Source of the DNA: JBDGYW01 sp964518955
Lineage (GTDB): Bacteria > Gemmatimonadota > Gemmatimonadetes > Gemmatimonadales > GWC2-71-9
DNA length: 64,000 nt
NCBI GenBank assembly: GCA_964518955.1
Contig: CAZFHS010000020.1
Coordinates: 34,289 to 98,288, forward strand
Direction: 5' to 3'
Positions 37,154 through 46,026 of this stretch are shown here, piece after piece (within the stretch, counting starts at the first letter, position 1; the number at the start of each line of letters is the position of its first letter). The notes below the pieces were generated by a model, which searched no databases, had not been told where the DNA came from, and saw only the letters and a list, made by a program, of their open reading frames with translations. Made by a program: the position numbers and the translations under genes.

Positions 37154-38599
37154 ATGCGCATTTTGGACAAATACCTGGTCAAGCAGCATGTCGCCCCGTT
37201 TGTGTTTTCGCTGGCAGCGATGACGGGGTTCATGCTAATGAACCAGATTGCGCGCCGGTTACCCATGCTGCTCGGCAAGGGTCTTCCGTGGACGACCATG
37301 GTCGAGTTCTTCCTACTGACGATTCCGTATCTCGTCGCAATGACGATATCAATGTCGGTCCTCGTTGCGGTTCTTCATACCTTTGGCCGCCTCACAGATG
37401 ACAGTGAAATCACCGCCTGTCGCGCGGGCGGCGTCTCGATCGGCCAACTCGTGCGGCCGGTATTGTTGGCTGCCGGCGCGGTGGCGTTCGTTGCCTTCCT
37501 GTTCGGCGATCAAATCCTCCCGCGGACCAATCATAAGTTGCGGATGCTGATGGTCGATGTGGCCAGACAGAAGCCGACGTTCTCGCTGAGAGAGCACGTC
37601 GTCAATGATGTGCAGCCAGGGAGGGTTTTCCTCCGCGCCGCGTCTATCGACCAGGCGACTTACGTCATGCACGATGTAACCATATACCGCCTAACTGACC
37701 AGAACACCACTCGAATCGTCTACGCAGACAGTGGCCGCATGGCCTTCGACCTGAATCAAGAAGACCTACAGCTGATTCTCTTCAATGGTTCCGCCCACGA
37801 GTTCGACCGTCAAGATCCGAGCCTTTTTCAACGAAGTGAGTACGAAAAGTACGAGATCCGACTCGAGGGTATAGGGCGCGAATTCGTTCGTCGCGAGGAA
37901 GACACCTACCATTCGGACCGCGAGTTGGGAATCTGCGCACTCGAAGAGATCACGCGAGACGCCAGACGGAACGAACAGCTCGCCATTCGACGTGCAGAAA
38001 CTGCAGAACGGAATGGCTTGCGTTCTCTGCTGGGCCTGCAGCCAATAGAACCAGACACAATGGTTACCAAGCCCAGACGAAGCCTCTATTGCGGGTTGTT
38101 GGAGTTGCTGAAACCGGCGGAGCTGGAGGCTCAGGAACCGCCCGAGCAAACCCCCGAGTTGCAAGCGACGCCCCCAGAACCTGCCAGGCACATTCACCTG
38201 AGCGGCCTGAGGCCGCGTCCTCGGATGAACGAAACCCGAGTCCAAAACGACCGGGCTCGCAACATGAGGGTGAGGGCGGCCAACTACTCAGTCGAGCTGA
38301 ACAAGAAATACGCGATTCCTGCTGCCTGCATCGTCTTCGTCATCATCGGGGTACCGGCAGCTCTGAGGTTCAGGGGTGGTGGATTGGGAATGGTGATCGG
38401 TGTCGGGATGGTGATCTTCGGAGTCTTCTATATAGGGCTCATAGCTGGTGAAGCGCTCGCCAACAAGTTGATCGTGTCGGCGTTCATTTCGATGTGGGCT
38501 CCAAATATCCTGTTCGCGGCAATCGGAACCTTTTGGCTGCGCTGGCACGGGCGACAGGGAATTGCCTCACGTAGCCGAACGGTCGAAGCTCGCACGTGA
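37154..38599 (+). CDS. lptF: LptF-like lipopolysaccharide export permease
   Basis: Inner-membrane half of the LptB2FG transporter, YjgP/YjgQ family. 481 residues from ATG 37154; the frame is open upstream but MRILDKYLVKQHV is the canonical beginning. Three helices near residues 10-125, a periplasmic beta-jellyroll (about 140-290), then three more helices at the end (about 380-475). A Pro/Glu-rich insert, about 324-375, explains the extra length over the usual 360-430. The stop overlaps lptG by 4 bp (GTGA). Confidence 0.93.
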   Translation: MRILDKYLVKQHVAPFVFSLAAMTGFMLMNQIARRLPMLLGKGLPWTTMVEFFLLTIPYLVAMTISMSVLVAVLHTFGRLTDDSEITACRAGGVSIGQLVRPVLLAAGAVAFVAFLFGDQILPRTNHKLRMLMVDVARQKPTFSLREHVVNDVQPGRVFLRAASIDQATYVMHDVTIYRLTDQNTTRIVYADSGRMAFDLNQEDLQLILFNGSAHEFDRQDPSLFQRSEYEKYEIRLEGIGREFVRREEDTYHSDRELGICALEEITRDARRNEQLAIRRAETAERNGLRSLLGLQPIEPDTMVTKPRRSLYCGLLELLKPAELEAQEPPEQTPELQATPPEPARHIHLSGLRPRPRMNETRVQNDRARNMRVRAANYSVELNKKYAIPAACIVFVIIGVPAALRFRGGGLGMVIGVGMVIFGVFYIGLIAGEALANKLIVSAFISMWAPNILFAAIGTFWLRWHGRQGIASRSRTVEART

Positions 38600-39678
38600 T
38601 CCCGCAAACTCTCGACCGTTACGTACTTCGGCTCTGGCTGAGAATCTTCGTGATAACCACGATTGGTTTCCCACTCGTGGTCATCCTCATCGAGCTCACG
38701 GACAAGCTGGACGACTATTTGATCCGCGAACTCGCACCGTCCGCAATCGCACTCGCCTATGTATTCAGCGTACCGGAAACCGTGTTCCTCGTGTTGCCGG
38801 CAGCCGTGCTATTTGCAACGGTTTTCAGTATCGGGGCGATGAATCGGCATTCCGAGCTGACTGCCGTCAAGGCGTCGGGCAGGAGCTTTCGTCGGCTACT
38901 GATTCCACTCCTGATTGCATCTTTGTTCGTGACGGGGCTGAGCGCAGTAGTGGGCGAAATGGCTCCGAATGCCACGCGCCGCAAGCTGGAGTTGCTGGGA
39001 GAACTCGAGATTCGCTCTCAGAATTCCCGCCAGAATTTCGTTCACCGCGCGAACGAGGGCTGGGTATACACGATTCGATCGCTCAACGTGGGTCAGCGAA
39101 GGCTGACTGATGTCGTTTTGGAGCGTGAGGGGGCCGGGGAATCGTACCCCACTCTAGTGCTCCAGGCGCGCTTCGGCATCTACAACGACACTACCGCTAC
39201 CTGGACCCTCTCGAACGGTAGGTTCCGCATACTGCCGGAAGGCCAAGGCGAAGTCGCCTTCCTTTTCGATTCGCTTCGCAGCAGGAGTCTTGCCGAGACA
39301 CCTGCCGAACTGCTCTTGGAACCCAAGCGACCGCAAGAGATGACCTATTCTGAACTCGGTGAGTATATCGAGGCCTTGGAGCGGTCAGGTGGAGACGGAC
39401 GCAGGTTAACGGTTGAACAGGCACTCAAGATCGCGATACCGGTAACCTGTCTGATTATCACGCTATTCGCCGCACCACTGGTGATAGCCGCACCGAGGGC
39501 GAGCGGCGCAGTCGGGGTGGCGGTCGGGTTGGGCACGACCCTGATGTTCCTTCTCTCGGTGCAGCTGTCACAGGCGGTTGGTGCCGGGGGAATCCTACCT
39601 CCCGTCGTCGCGGCATGGACGCCAAACGTACTTTTCTGTACGGCGGGGCTCTGGTTTCTCAAGCGCGCACGAACGTAG
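38596..39678 (+). CDS. lptG: LptG-like lipopolysaccharide export permease
   Basis: 360 residues starting at GTG 38596 inside the lptF stop codon. MIPQTLDRYVLRLWLRIFV is a typical beginning, then membrane helices, the PNATRRK stretch after the third helix, a periplasmic jellyroll (about 135-240), and three C-terminal helices (IAIPVTCLIITLFAAPLVI). It pairs with LptF; the ATPase LptB is not in the window. Assignment between F and G rests on gene order. Confidence 0.93.
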   Translation: MIPQTLDRYVLRLWLRIFVITTIGFPLVVILIELTDKLDDYLIRELAPSAIALAYVFSVPETVFLVLPAAVLFATVFSIGAMNRHSELTAVKASGRSFRRLLIPLLIASLFVTGLSAVVGEMAPNATRRKLELLGELEIRSQNSRQNFVHRANEGWVYTIRSLNVGQRRLTDVVLEREGAGESYPTLVLQARFGIYNDTTATWTLSNGRFRILPEGQGEVAFLFDSLRSRSLAETPAELLLEPKRPQEMTYSELGEYIEALERSGGDGRRLTVEQALKIAIPVTCLIITLFAAPLVIAAPRASGAVGVAVGLGTTLMFLLSVQLSQAVGAGGILPPVVAAWTPNVLFCTAGLWFLKRART

Positions 39679-39693
39679 AGCGAAAGAGACTTC

Positions 39694-41109
39694 ATGGAGA
39701 CCTACGGCTGGCTGTCGATACTGCCTCCGGTGATTGCGATCGGCCTCGCGATCAAAACCAAACAGGTTTACCTCTCTTTGGTGCTGTTCATTTGGCTTGG
39801 CTGGACGATCATGAGCGGCTGGAACCCCATCGCAGGCATGATTCAGTCAGTTGATGTGTACCTCGCACAGGCAACCGACCCCGACAACGCTCGAGTCCTT
39901 CTGTTCAGCGCCCTCATCGGCGCGATGATCACATTCACGCAGGCGTCCGGAGGCATGGACGGATTCGTGCAATGGGTGGAGCGTAGCGGCATTGCCAGGT
40001 CTCGGCGCTCGGTTGGCCTCCTTACTGCGTTCGTGAGCCTGGGGGTATTCCTCGAATCCAACTTCGGGCTGCTGGTATCCGGCTCCATAGCGCGGCCCCT
40101 GTTCGACAAGTGCAAGATCTCTCGAGAAAAGCTCAGCTATTTCATCGATGCGACGTGCGCTCCCAAGTGCATCCTGATTCCACTCAATGCCTGGGGTGCA
40201 TACATCATCACCATACTGGCAGCTCAAAATGTCGCCAGCCCGGTGGCGCTTTTGCTTTCAGCCCTGCCACTCAACTTCTACGCGATTTGTGCGTTGATTC
40301 TCGTTTTTACGGTGATCCTCACCGGATGGAACATCGGCCCGATGCGTGAGGCTGAGCGCCGAGTGATCGAGGAGGGAAAACTGCTGCGTGACGGCGCCGA
40401 ACCGATGATGTCGACAGACGTGGCGATGGCACCGGCGAAAGAGGGAGTGCAAAGACGCGCAATCAACATGCTGTTGCCCATCATCGTGATGGTATCGACC
40501 GTACCAGTAGTACTGTGGCTCACGGGGTCGGGAAACATCATGGAGGGAAGCGGTTCACGAGCGGTGTTGTGGGGCGTGATCGTCGGCCTGCTCACAGGAG
40601 CCGTGATGTACAAAGCTCAAGGGATTATGACGATCGCCGAGGTGAGCGACAACTTGATCAAGGGTATACAGGGCCTGGTTCCGCTCGCAATCGTTCTTTC
40701 GCTGGCGTTCGCGATCGGCGCGACGACTCGAGCATTGGGTACCGGCGTTTTTGTGGCCCAGGCGGCTCAGGCAACCGTTAATCCGGGATTCGTACCTGCG
40801 ATAGTATTCCTGCTTGCGTGCTTCATCGCGTTTTCCACCGGTACGTCGTGGGGAACGTTTGCGATCATGATACCGATCGTGATTCCCATGGTGGATCTCA
40901 TCGGCCTTCATCCCGGGTTGGCGCTTGCGGCCGCGCTGGGGGGCGGGATCTTCGGCGATCATTGCTCTCCCATATCCGACAGCACGATCGTGGCCTCGAT
41001 GGCGGCGGCCACCGACCATATCGACCACGTTCGAACACAGCTGCCGTATTCGCTGACGGCGGCCAGCGCGGCTACCGCGCTCTTCTTGATATTCGGGTTC
41101 GTACTCTAG
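39694..41109 (+). CDS. NhaC-type Na+/H+ antiporter
   Basis: 471 residues, about eleven membrane segments, first at about residues 5-35. The family marker FGDHCSPISDSTIVASMAAA (about 427-446) is present and TDHIDHVRTQLPYSL follows. Some members exchange malate or lactate rather than plain sodium, so substrate is uncertain. It starts 15 bp after lptG, possibly in the same transcript, with a weak AAGAGA site. Confidence 0.88.
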   Translation: METYGWLSILPPVIAIGLAIKTKQVYLSLVLFIWLGWTIMSGWNPIAGMIQSVDVYLAQATDPDNARVLLFSALIGAMITFTQASGGMDGFVQWVERSGIARSRRSVGLLTAFVSLGVFLESNFGLLVSGSIARPLFDKCKISREKLSYFIDATCAPKCILIPLNAWGAYIITILAAQNVASPVALLLSALPLNFYAICALILVFTVILTGWNIGPMREAERRVIEEGKLLRDGAEPMMSTDVAMAPAKEGVQRRAINMLLPIIVMVSTVPVVLWLTGSGNIMEGSGSRAVLWGVIVGLLTGAVMYKAQGIMTIAEVSDNLIKGIQGLVPLAIVLSLAFAIGATTRALGTGVFVAQAAQATVNPGFVPAIVFLLACFIAFSTGTSWGTFAIMIPIVIPMVDLIGLHPGLALAAALGGGIFGDHCSPISDSTIVASMAAATDHIDHVRTQLPYSLTAASAATALFLIFGFVL

Positions 41110-41143
41110 AGAGGAACGCCTGACGCTTCGGTCGACCCTACTG

Positions 41144-41800
41144 TCACATCGCCGACCCGGATTGCCAAGAACACACGTCGTCACCCCGTGCCCGACACCT
41201 GTCGTGCAGCATTGCCCCTTCGAAATCGGTGCATCTCCTCAGCAACTCGGCGAGTGCGGCGCTGTAGAACCCGCAGGGTTTTCCGTCGGGCGCAGCTTCC
41301 GAGATGGCCCCGTTGGTGACAGCCACGATTCCGGCGGAGTCGTCTACAGACATTGTGACATCCAGCAGACGAGCCGCGAGCCGAATAGCCATTCCTGTGC
41401 TTACCCGTTGCCGCGCAACCACGCGGCCAGCGCGTTGAACGAATCGCGATGCGGCAGACGTCTGCCCCACGATCTCTTCCGCGGCCAACCTCCCAGCCTC
41501 ACTGAATGCCAACTCGGCATCGTTGCGTCGTCCAACTAGGCGGAATAGTTGAACGACCTCATCGCTCGCCACCGTATCACCACTCTTCACGAGCTTTGTG
41601 AAGCGATCGATCTGTGCCAAAACGGTTGGACTCGTGCCGAGTCGCTTCGGCGCCACTTCTTGGGCGTATTCTTCGAGATCGACCGGGTCGGTGTGATCGA
41701 GTTTCTTGAGCGTGCGCAGAATCGCCAACGGCACTATTGCGTTGACCGGGTCCCCATCCACAATGCCCATCGTTGCGCCACCCTCCTGCGACGTGCTCAC
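41144..41800 (-). CDS. V4R-like (4-vinyl reductase-type) domain protein coupled to ccmD
   Basis: 218 residues, no membrane helix. The C-terminal end FEGAMLHDRCRARGDDVCSW (about 194-213) has the Cys-x-Ala-x-Gly-Asp-x3-Cys pattern that closes V4R domains, known from BchJ and from sensor or oxygen-independent accessory proteins. The first 80 residues resemble the helical lead-in of those proteins. GTG 41800 overlaps the ccmD stop (GTGA); ATG 41770 with GGAGG 11 nt upstream is an alternative. Its place after ccmABCD suggests a role with heme or another tetrapyrrole. That is a guess from context. Convergent with the antiporter. Confidence 0.6.
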   Translation of the reverse strand: MSTSQEGGATMGIVDGDPVNAIVPLAILRTLKKLDHTDPVDLEEYAQEVAPKRLGTSPTVLAQIDRFTKLVKSGDTVASDEVVQLFRLVGRRNDAELAFSEAGRLAAEEIVGQTSAASRFVQRAGRVVARQRVSTGMAIRLAARLLDVTMSVDDSAGIVAVTNGAISEAAPDGKPCGFYSAALAELLRRCTDFEGAMLHDRCRARGDDVCSWQSGSAM

Positions 41801-41907
41801 CTCTCCTTCCGTAAGCGAACGTACAACGACACCGTATATGACAGCAGAACGACCGACGTGATTACGTACCCCACCACAGCGTACGCCGCATTGTCAGGAT
41901 ATCCCAT
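41797..41907 (-). CDS. ccmD: CcmD-like small membrane protein
   Basis: A 36-residue gene, too short for most gene finders. ATG 41907 follows GGAGGAGG at 6 nt. The protein has one membrane helix (YAVVGYVITSVVLLSYTVSL) with Tyr and a C-terminal basic tail (RLRKER), the layout of CcmD, which holds CcmC, CcmE and the ABC transporter together. It overlaps the end of ccmC by 14 bp and the next gene by 4 bp. Position and topology carry the call; the sequence family is too short for stronger evidence. Confidence 0.82.
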   Translation of the reverse strand: MGYPDNAAYAVVGYVITSVVLLSYTVSLYVRLRKER

Positions 41908-42598
41908 TTGCGGCCTCCTCCTCACGTATCTCCCGCAACATCGCAAGAGCATATCGAAGCATTAGAAATCCAACATACAGCACTGTAAAAACGAACACAG
42001 ACAGCAGAAGCGTTACCAGCATCGAACCGGGCAACGTAGGAGCACCGGCCCGCAACACCGGCGGATCCGGGTGCAGTGTTCGGAACATGTGTACAGAGAA
42101 GTAGATGAATGGCACGAGGACCAGGGCGAGTATGCCGATGACCGCGGAAAAGCGAGCTCTCGTATCCGGATCCACAACCGCGCCCCGCAGAACTTTGTAC
42201 CCAACGAACAGCAGAAACAGAAACAGGGTTGACGTGAGTTTAGCGTCCCACTCCCACCACGCACCCCAAATGGTCTTGCCCCATATTGGGCCGGTGGTGA
42301 GCATGACGATTCCGAATACCAGTCCTACCTCCGCCGACGCATCCGCAATAGTATCGAGCTTGCGGTCCCGCCTCTGCAGGTAGAGCAAACTCAAAATGCC
42401 GGTTATCAAAAATGCCATTAGTGACGCCCACGCCGAAGGAACGTGAACGTAGAAGATCTTCTGGGCAGGTCCCTGCGTGCTCTCGATTGGGGTGAAGAAC
42501 GCGGCCCTGACATACACCAGCGCCAACCCCACGAGTGCCCCTGATGTCAGTATCCAACCACGCTTCAGAGTCTGGATCACGACGTTCCGCTCCATCAT
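41894..42598 (-). CDS. ccmC: CcmC-type heme-handling membrane protein
   Basis: 234 residues, six membrane helices. The Trp-rich motif WGKTIWGAWWEWDAKLTS (about 106-123) faces the periplasm and binds heme; flanking His are in FYVHVPSAW and FSVHMFRTLH. CcmC loads heme onto CcmE. ATG 42598 overlaps the ccmB stop by 4 bp, with a second ATG at 42595. Confidence 0.95.
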   Translation of the reverse strand: MMERNVVIQTLKRGWILTSGALVGLALVYVRAAFFTPIESTQGPAQKIFYVHVPSAWASLMAFLITGILSLLYLQRRDRKLDTIADASAEVGLVFGIVMLTTGPIWGKTIWGAWWEWDAKLTSTLFLFLLFVGYKVLRGAVVDPDTRARFSAVIGILALVLVPFIYFSVHMFRTLHPDPPVLRAGAPTLPGSMLVTLLLSVFVFTVLYVGFLMLRYALAMLREIREEEAANGIS

Positions 42599-43278
42599 TC
42601 CTCGACAGTCGCCTCAAAGAGCAAGAAACAAACCGCGACGAAGGCGATATCAAAAGCCCCAAGCAGTTTGAGCCACCCGGCGAATTCGCTCAACGGGCGT
42701 CCCGCCAATATGCCTGCGGTGGTTTGCACCGCACCGATTATGGGAGGCACCAAGAATGGCAGCAGCAAGATCGGAAGCATCAACTCGGCAAACCTCGTAC
42801 GGACCACCATCGCGGAAAGCAACGTACCCACCGTAACGAAAGCCAGCGTAGCCATTGCGGTAACGGCCAAAAGCTCCGGCAAGGCATGCAAGACGGCGAC
42901 GTTGAAGAACAGCGCGAAGAGTGGTAGCGATATCAGCTCCACTACCACGACAAACCCCAGATTACCAAGCAGTTTTCCGAGGAAGATCCCGGTACGTGGC
43001 ACAGGTGTGAGCAACAACCCGTCGAGTGCTCGATTTTCCTTTTCAAGCAGGAACGCCCTGTTCAGGCCCAGCATCGCGGCGAACGTGAACGTCACCCAGA
43101 GAGCTGCGGGAGCGATGTCCAGGGTGGACACCACAGAGGGATCTCTCGAGAAGTAAAACACGGCGAGCACGAGCACCGCGAACACGATGGACGACGCGAG
43201 CGCGGTCTTGGTGCGCCACTCGATTCTCAGGTCCTTTCCCGCGACCGCCAGTGCGGTGCCCCACAGCGAGCTAGACAT
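42595..43278 (-). CDS. ccmB: CcmB-type membrane component of the heme-maturation ABC transporter
   Basis: 227 residues, six membrane helices beginning at about residue 25. The ENRALDGLLLTPVPRTGIFLGKL stretch is the conserved cytoplasmic loop of CcmB that meets CcmA. It overlaps ccmA by 8 bp and ccmC by 4 bp. It works with CcmA to release holo-CcmE. Confidence 0.94.
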   Translation of the reverse strand: MSSSLWGTALAVAGKDLRIEWRTKTALASSIVFAVLVLAVFYFSRDPSVVSTLDIAPAALWVTFTFAAMLGLNRAFLLEKENRALDGLLLTPVPRTGIFLGKLLGNLGFVVVVELISLPLFALFFNVAVLHALPELLAVTAMATLAFVTVGTLLSAMVVRTRFAELMLPILLLPFLVPPIIGAVQTTAGILAGRPLSEFAGWLKLLGAFDIAFVAVCFLLFEATVEE

Positions 43279-43951
43279 CTGCTACGAGCTCCCTGTACCG
43301 CGCCGTAATCTCATGCGCATCGCGACCACCCGTCGGCTCAACCACCCTGAGCTCGCCGGCGACCAGGAAACCCACGTCAGAAGCCAGGTCGACGACATCG
43401 GCTAGCTGGTGCGTCGCCAGCACCACGGCCCGGTTTTGGGCTCGCAGATCTGCAAGCATTTCCCTAACCAAGGCCGACGCTGCGTCATCGAGGCCGGTCA
43501 ACGGTTCATCTAGTAGTAGGATCTGTGGATCCGGCAGCAGCGCTCGGGCAAGGGTCGCCCGTTGCACCATGCCACGGCTGTAGGTAGCCACGCGCCGGTC
43601 TGCGTGTTCTTCGAGCCCCAGGTGTTGCAGAAGGTCGTCGATCTGCACCGTGGTTGCGCCTCCGTAGAGTTTCCCGAAGAACTCCAGGTTTTCGCGCGCA
43701 GAGAGAGATTCGTACAGCATTGAGTCGTGTGCGACCATGCCGATAGAACCATTTCGCTCCACGGTGCCGCGGCTTGGTTTCAGCAGGCCCGCGAGTAGGC
43801 GGATCAGCGTCGTCTTGCCGGCACCGTTGTGACCTATGAGGAGGAGCGCCTCGCCTCCCTTCAGCTCGAACGACACACCCTTGAGAACGTACCTGTAGCC
43901 GAATCGCCGGGAAACGTTCTCTACCCTGAGGGCAGTATCAGGTACGGACAT
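43271..43951 (-). CDS. ccmA: CcmA-type ABC ATPase of cytochrome c maturation
   Basis: 226 residues: Walker A GHNGAGKTT near 38, signature YSRGMVQR near 124, Walker B ILLLDEPLTGLD. N-terminal AALRVENV-type start is typical of heme-exporter ATPases. First of ccmABCD; 56 bp after the STAS gene. CcmE, CcmF and CcmH genes are not here, so they must lie elsewhere if System I is complete. Confidence 0.93.
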   Translation of the reverse strand: MSVPDTALRVENVSRRFGYRYVLKGVSFELKGGEALLLIGHNGAGKTTLIRLLAGLLKPSRGTVERNGSIGMVAHDSMLYESLSARENLEFFGKLYGGATTVQIDDLLQHLGLEEHADRRVATYSRGMVQRATLARALLPDPQILLLDEPLTGLDDAASALVREMLADLRAQNRAVVLATHQLADVVDLASDVGFLVAGELRVVEPTGGRDAHEITARYRELVADV

Positions 43952-44007
43952 TCAACCTGAGGAGAGGACTACCGACCACCTCGAGTTGCGGTCGGTCAAG
44001 ACACGCG

Positions 44008-44454
44008 TCAGCGCGCCCGAGCATCTTCCAGTTCGAACAGATCGTCCAGCTTGGTGAGCACGAGCAACGCTACCAGCTCTTCTCTCAGGTGCCTCAGGAC
44101 GATCCGCACACGCCTCGCCGCCGCCCTTCGTCGAACTAGGATCAGTGAAAAGAGCCCTGCACTGTCAATGGACTTCAACGGTGCACAGTCGATGACCAGT
44201 AGTCCGGCGCCCGCGGGAATTCGATCTACCAAAGAGGAAGCGACCTCACGGAATTCCCTCCGTGTTTCGAGGCCCAACTGCTCTGGTGCGTGTATCAGGT
44301 ATTCGGAAGGGCTGAGATCTGAGGTTGCACTCTGATTGGAGCTTTCAGCGTGCTTCGCGTCACTGGCTGCGGAATCCTGCCGGTTCCGCTGTTTCGGGTC
44401 GGCTTCCGCGCTCGTTTGAGCATCATTTGCTGCCAGTGGATGCGAGACAGACAA
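44008..44454 (-). CDS. STAS-domain (anti-anti-sigma-type) protein
   Basis: 148 residues, beginning at TTG 44454 with GGGGG-AGG just upstream. The first about 60 residues are polar and Ser/Ala/Gln-rich; the STAS fold follows, with AGLLVIDCAPLKSIDSAGLFSLI (about 82-104) and its regulatory Ser in IDSAG. In related proteins that Ser is phosphorylated by a partner kinase. No anti-sigma or phosphatase gene is adjacent. It might belong to the redox operon by position. Confidence 0.78.
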   Translation of the reverse strand: MSVSHPLAANDAQTSAEADPKQRNRQDSAASDAKHAESSNQSATSDLSPSEYLIHAPEQLGLETRREFREVASSLVDRIPAGAGLLVIDCAPLKSIDSAGLFSLILVRRRAAARRVRIVLRHLREELVALLVLTKLDDLFELEDARAR

Positions 44455-44480
44455 CTGCCTACCCCCAGTTAGCGGCGATG

Positions 44481-44918
44481 TTACGCTTCAATGTGGCCTG
44501 CCTGCCAAGTTAACAAGCCGAGCAGGGAAAATGCGAAAACAGTCGTGATGATAATGGCGGTTGCGATGCACCATTGGCACCACGCATGGATGACTGATGC
44601 CTCGAGATAAGTTAGGTATCCGGAGAAAACGACACCAATACCCGAAAACGCCGCAATCAGAATCGTAGGTTCACGGCGTTCGATCCACCGAGGCTGCAAT
44701 CCGACCAAACTCACCACGAACAGCGAAACGAATCCGGCGACACCGTACAGAGCCACCGGCACCCCAAACAAACTCGAGTATTCGCTGGTCTGAACCGTCT
44801 CGCATCCACCTGTAGAGCAGGCGAGCTCGCTGAGCACCCCGATCTTCCAAAGGAGCAAGTAAAACGCGACGAAGAACCCGATGAGGGAAAGAGCTGCCGC
44901 GGCCATGCGGTGTTTCAC
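44481..44918 (-). CDS. VKOR-family disulfide-generating membrane protein
   Basis: 145 residues starting at GTG 44918, which overlaps the DsbA-like stop (GTGA) and follows GGAG at 5 nt. The open frame continues upstream inside the DsbA-like gene but is not needed. Four or five membrane helices, a loop Cys pair in LACSTGGCETV, and the active CQWC in the next helix. VKOR passes electrons to quinone and re-oxidises a thioredoxin-fold partner, here likely the neighbouring CTHC protein. Confidence 0.92.
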   Translation of the reverse strand: MKHRMAAAALSLIGFFVAFYLLLWKIGVLSELACSTGGCETVQTSEYSSLFGVPVALYGVAGFVSLFVVSLVGLQPRWIERREPTILIAAFSGIGVVFSGYLTYLEASVIHAWCQWCIATAIIITTVFAFSLLGLLTWQAGHIEA

Positions 44919-45607
44919 CGCTGCTGCTCCTGCATTACGGTTTCCACCAGGGCTCTTAGGCTGTCGTAGGAGATCATGCCGAGTGCGCGATACGGCCCAA
45001 CGTCGAACGCCGGCGTCTGGGTGAGGCCCGACGCAGCAATCTCTTCTCTGGTGGCCACTATCCGTTCGTAGTAGCGGCCTTCTTCCATACACTGGTCGTA
45101 GCTGCCTACATCCACCCCTGCGTCACGCGCATAGTCGCGAAACGTGCGAAGGGTGCGCCGCGAGGTTGGCCAATCGGGGTCAGCGAACCACTCATTCTGA
45201 TTGAACATCAACATCTCGTGCATTTCCCAGAATTTGCCCTGTTCGCCCGCGCAGGCTGCAGCATTCAGAGGCAAAAGGGATACCTGATACAATGCGAATC
45301 CGCGGAAACGAAGGCGTGCAAGCCCCGTTTGCACGAGCCGGCTCATGATTGTGGGACCGTGGAGAACGGTGAAGGTCGCGCAGTGGGTGCACGTGAAGTC
45401 GGCATACTGGATTATTTCCACAGGAGCGGAATCGCTGCCTATCACGTATCCCGGGAAAGCAGATGTTCTTAGCGACAGGGGCTGATCGAGGATTTGCACC
45501 GGCGGTGCTCCACCTCCCCTGGTCGCATACCAGATCGCGGCGCTGCCCGCTACGGCAATCACGCCCAATCCGGTATAGAAGAGCTTCATGTTCATCTTTC
45601 CTGCCAT
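44915..45607 (-). CDS. DsbA-like thioredoxin-fold protein (CxxC oxidoreductase)
   Basis: 230 residues. A membrane anchor (about 7-26) or uncleaved signal, then a thioredoxin_4 domain with CTHC near 73 and TPAFDVGP (cis-Pro) near 198. It introduces or shuffles disulfides in exported proteins. ATG 45607 overlaps the previous stop (TGATG), with GGAGGG upstream. It partners VKOR. Confidence 0.92.
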   Translation of the reverse strand: MAGKMNMKLFYTGLGVIAVAGSAAIWYATRGGGAPPVQILDQPLSLRTSAFPGYVIGSDSAPVEIIQYADFTCTHCATFTVLHGPTIMSRLVQTGLARLRFRGFALYQVSLLPLNAAACAGEQGKFWEMHEMLMFNQNEWFADPDWPTSRRTLRTFRDYARDAGVDVGSYDQCMEEGRYYERIVATREEIAASGLTQTPAFDVGPYRALGMISYDSLRALVETVMQEQQR

Positions 45608-45888
45608 CAGTGTGCTCCCTCCGGGTCCCCAAAATCGAGTTCGTCCATCTGTTTTTTTGCCTGGTCGACTATGCTCCGGCTTTCCGCCACTTCAGGCGTG
45701 TCGTACGTGACCCGCACCTCGTAGCGAAAGAGTTCGCCCCTAGCATCGCCCAACATCTTCTGCAACTCCGGGCCGGCGGCGAGAAGGGCTTCGTCACTCT
45801 CTAGCTCCCTAATCCTTGCCGCGATGGCTCTGAGCAACTCCACCAACCGCGCGGGGCGGTCGTGTTCATACACCGGTTCCGACACCAC
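45607..45888 (-). CDS. small acidic coiled-coil-like unknown protein
   Basis: 93 residues, GTG start (45888 or 45885), modest ribosome site. Mostly helical with Glu/Asp/Arg repeats (ARIRELESDEALLAAGPELQKML), no signal, no helix in the membrane, no known domain. Its last codon overlaps the DsbA-like start, so the two are coupled. Function unknown. Confidence 0.68.
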   Translation of the reverse strand: MVSEPVYEHDRPARLVELLRAIAARIRELESDEALLAAGPELQKMLGDARGELFRYEVRVTYDTPEVAESRSIVDQAKKQMDELDFGDPEGAH

Positions 45889-45954
45889 TCAGCCTTGTAT
45901 TTTCGTGTACTCGCGGCTCTAACGCAGGTTCCGAGCCACAATTATGCGAATCTC

Positions 45955-45983
45955 TTGCCCTGCTCAGTGTCCGTTGGTACACT
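45955..45983 (+). promoter_or_regulatory. possible sigma-70 promoter of the 46027 gene
   Basis: TTGCCC, 17 bp, TACACT (four of six matches in each box), 44 bp before the GTG start. The gap 45889-46026 separates two divergent units, which supports a promoter here. Confidence 0.4.
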
Positions 45984-46026
45984 TAGCGGTTGACCTCTGT
46001 AACGAGTAACCATTGGAGTGCAGCGC

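Noticed and set aside
40555..41184. 209-codon open frame on the minus strand
   Set aside because: Antisense to the NhaC-type gene, Arg-rich without domain or ribosome site.
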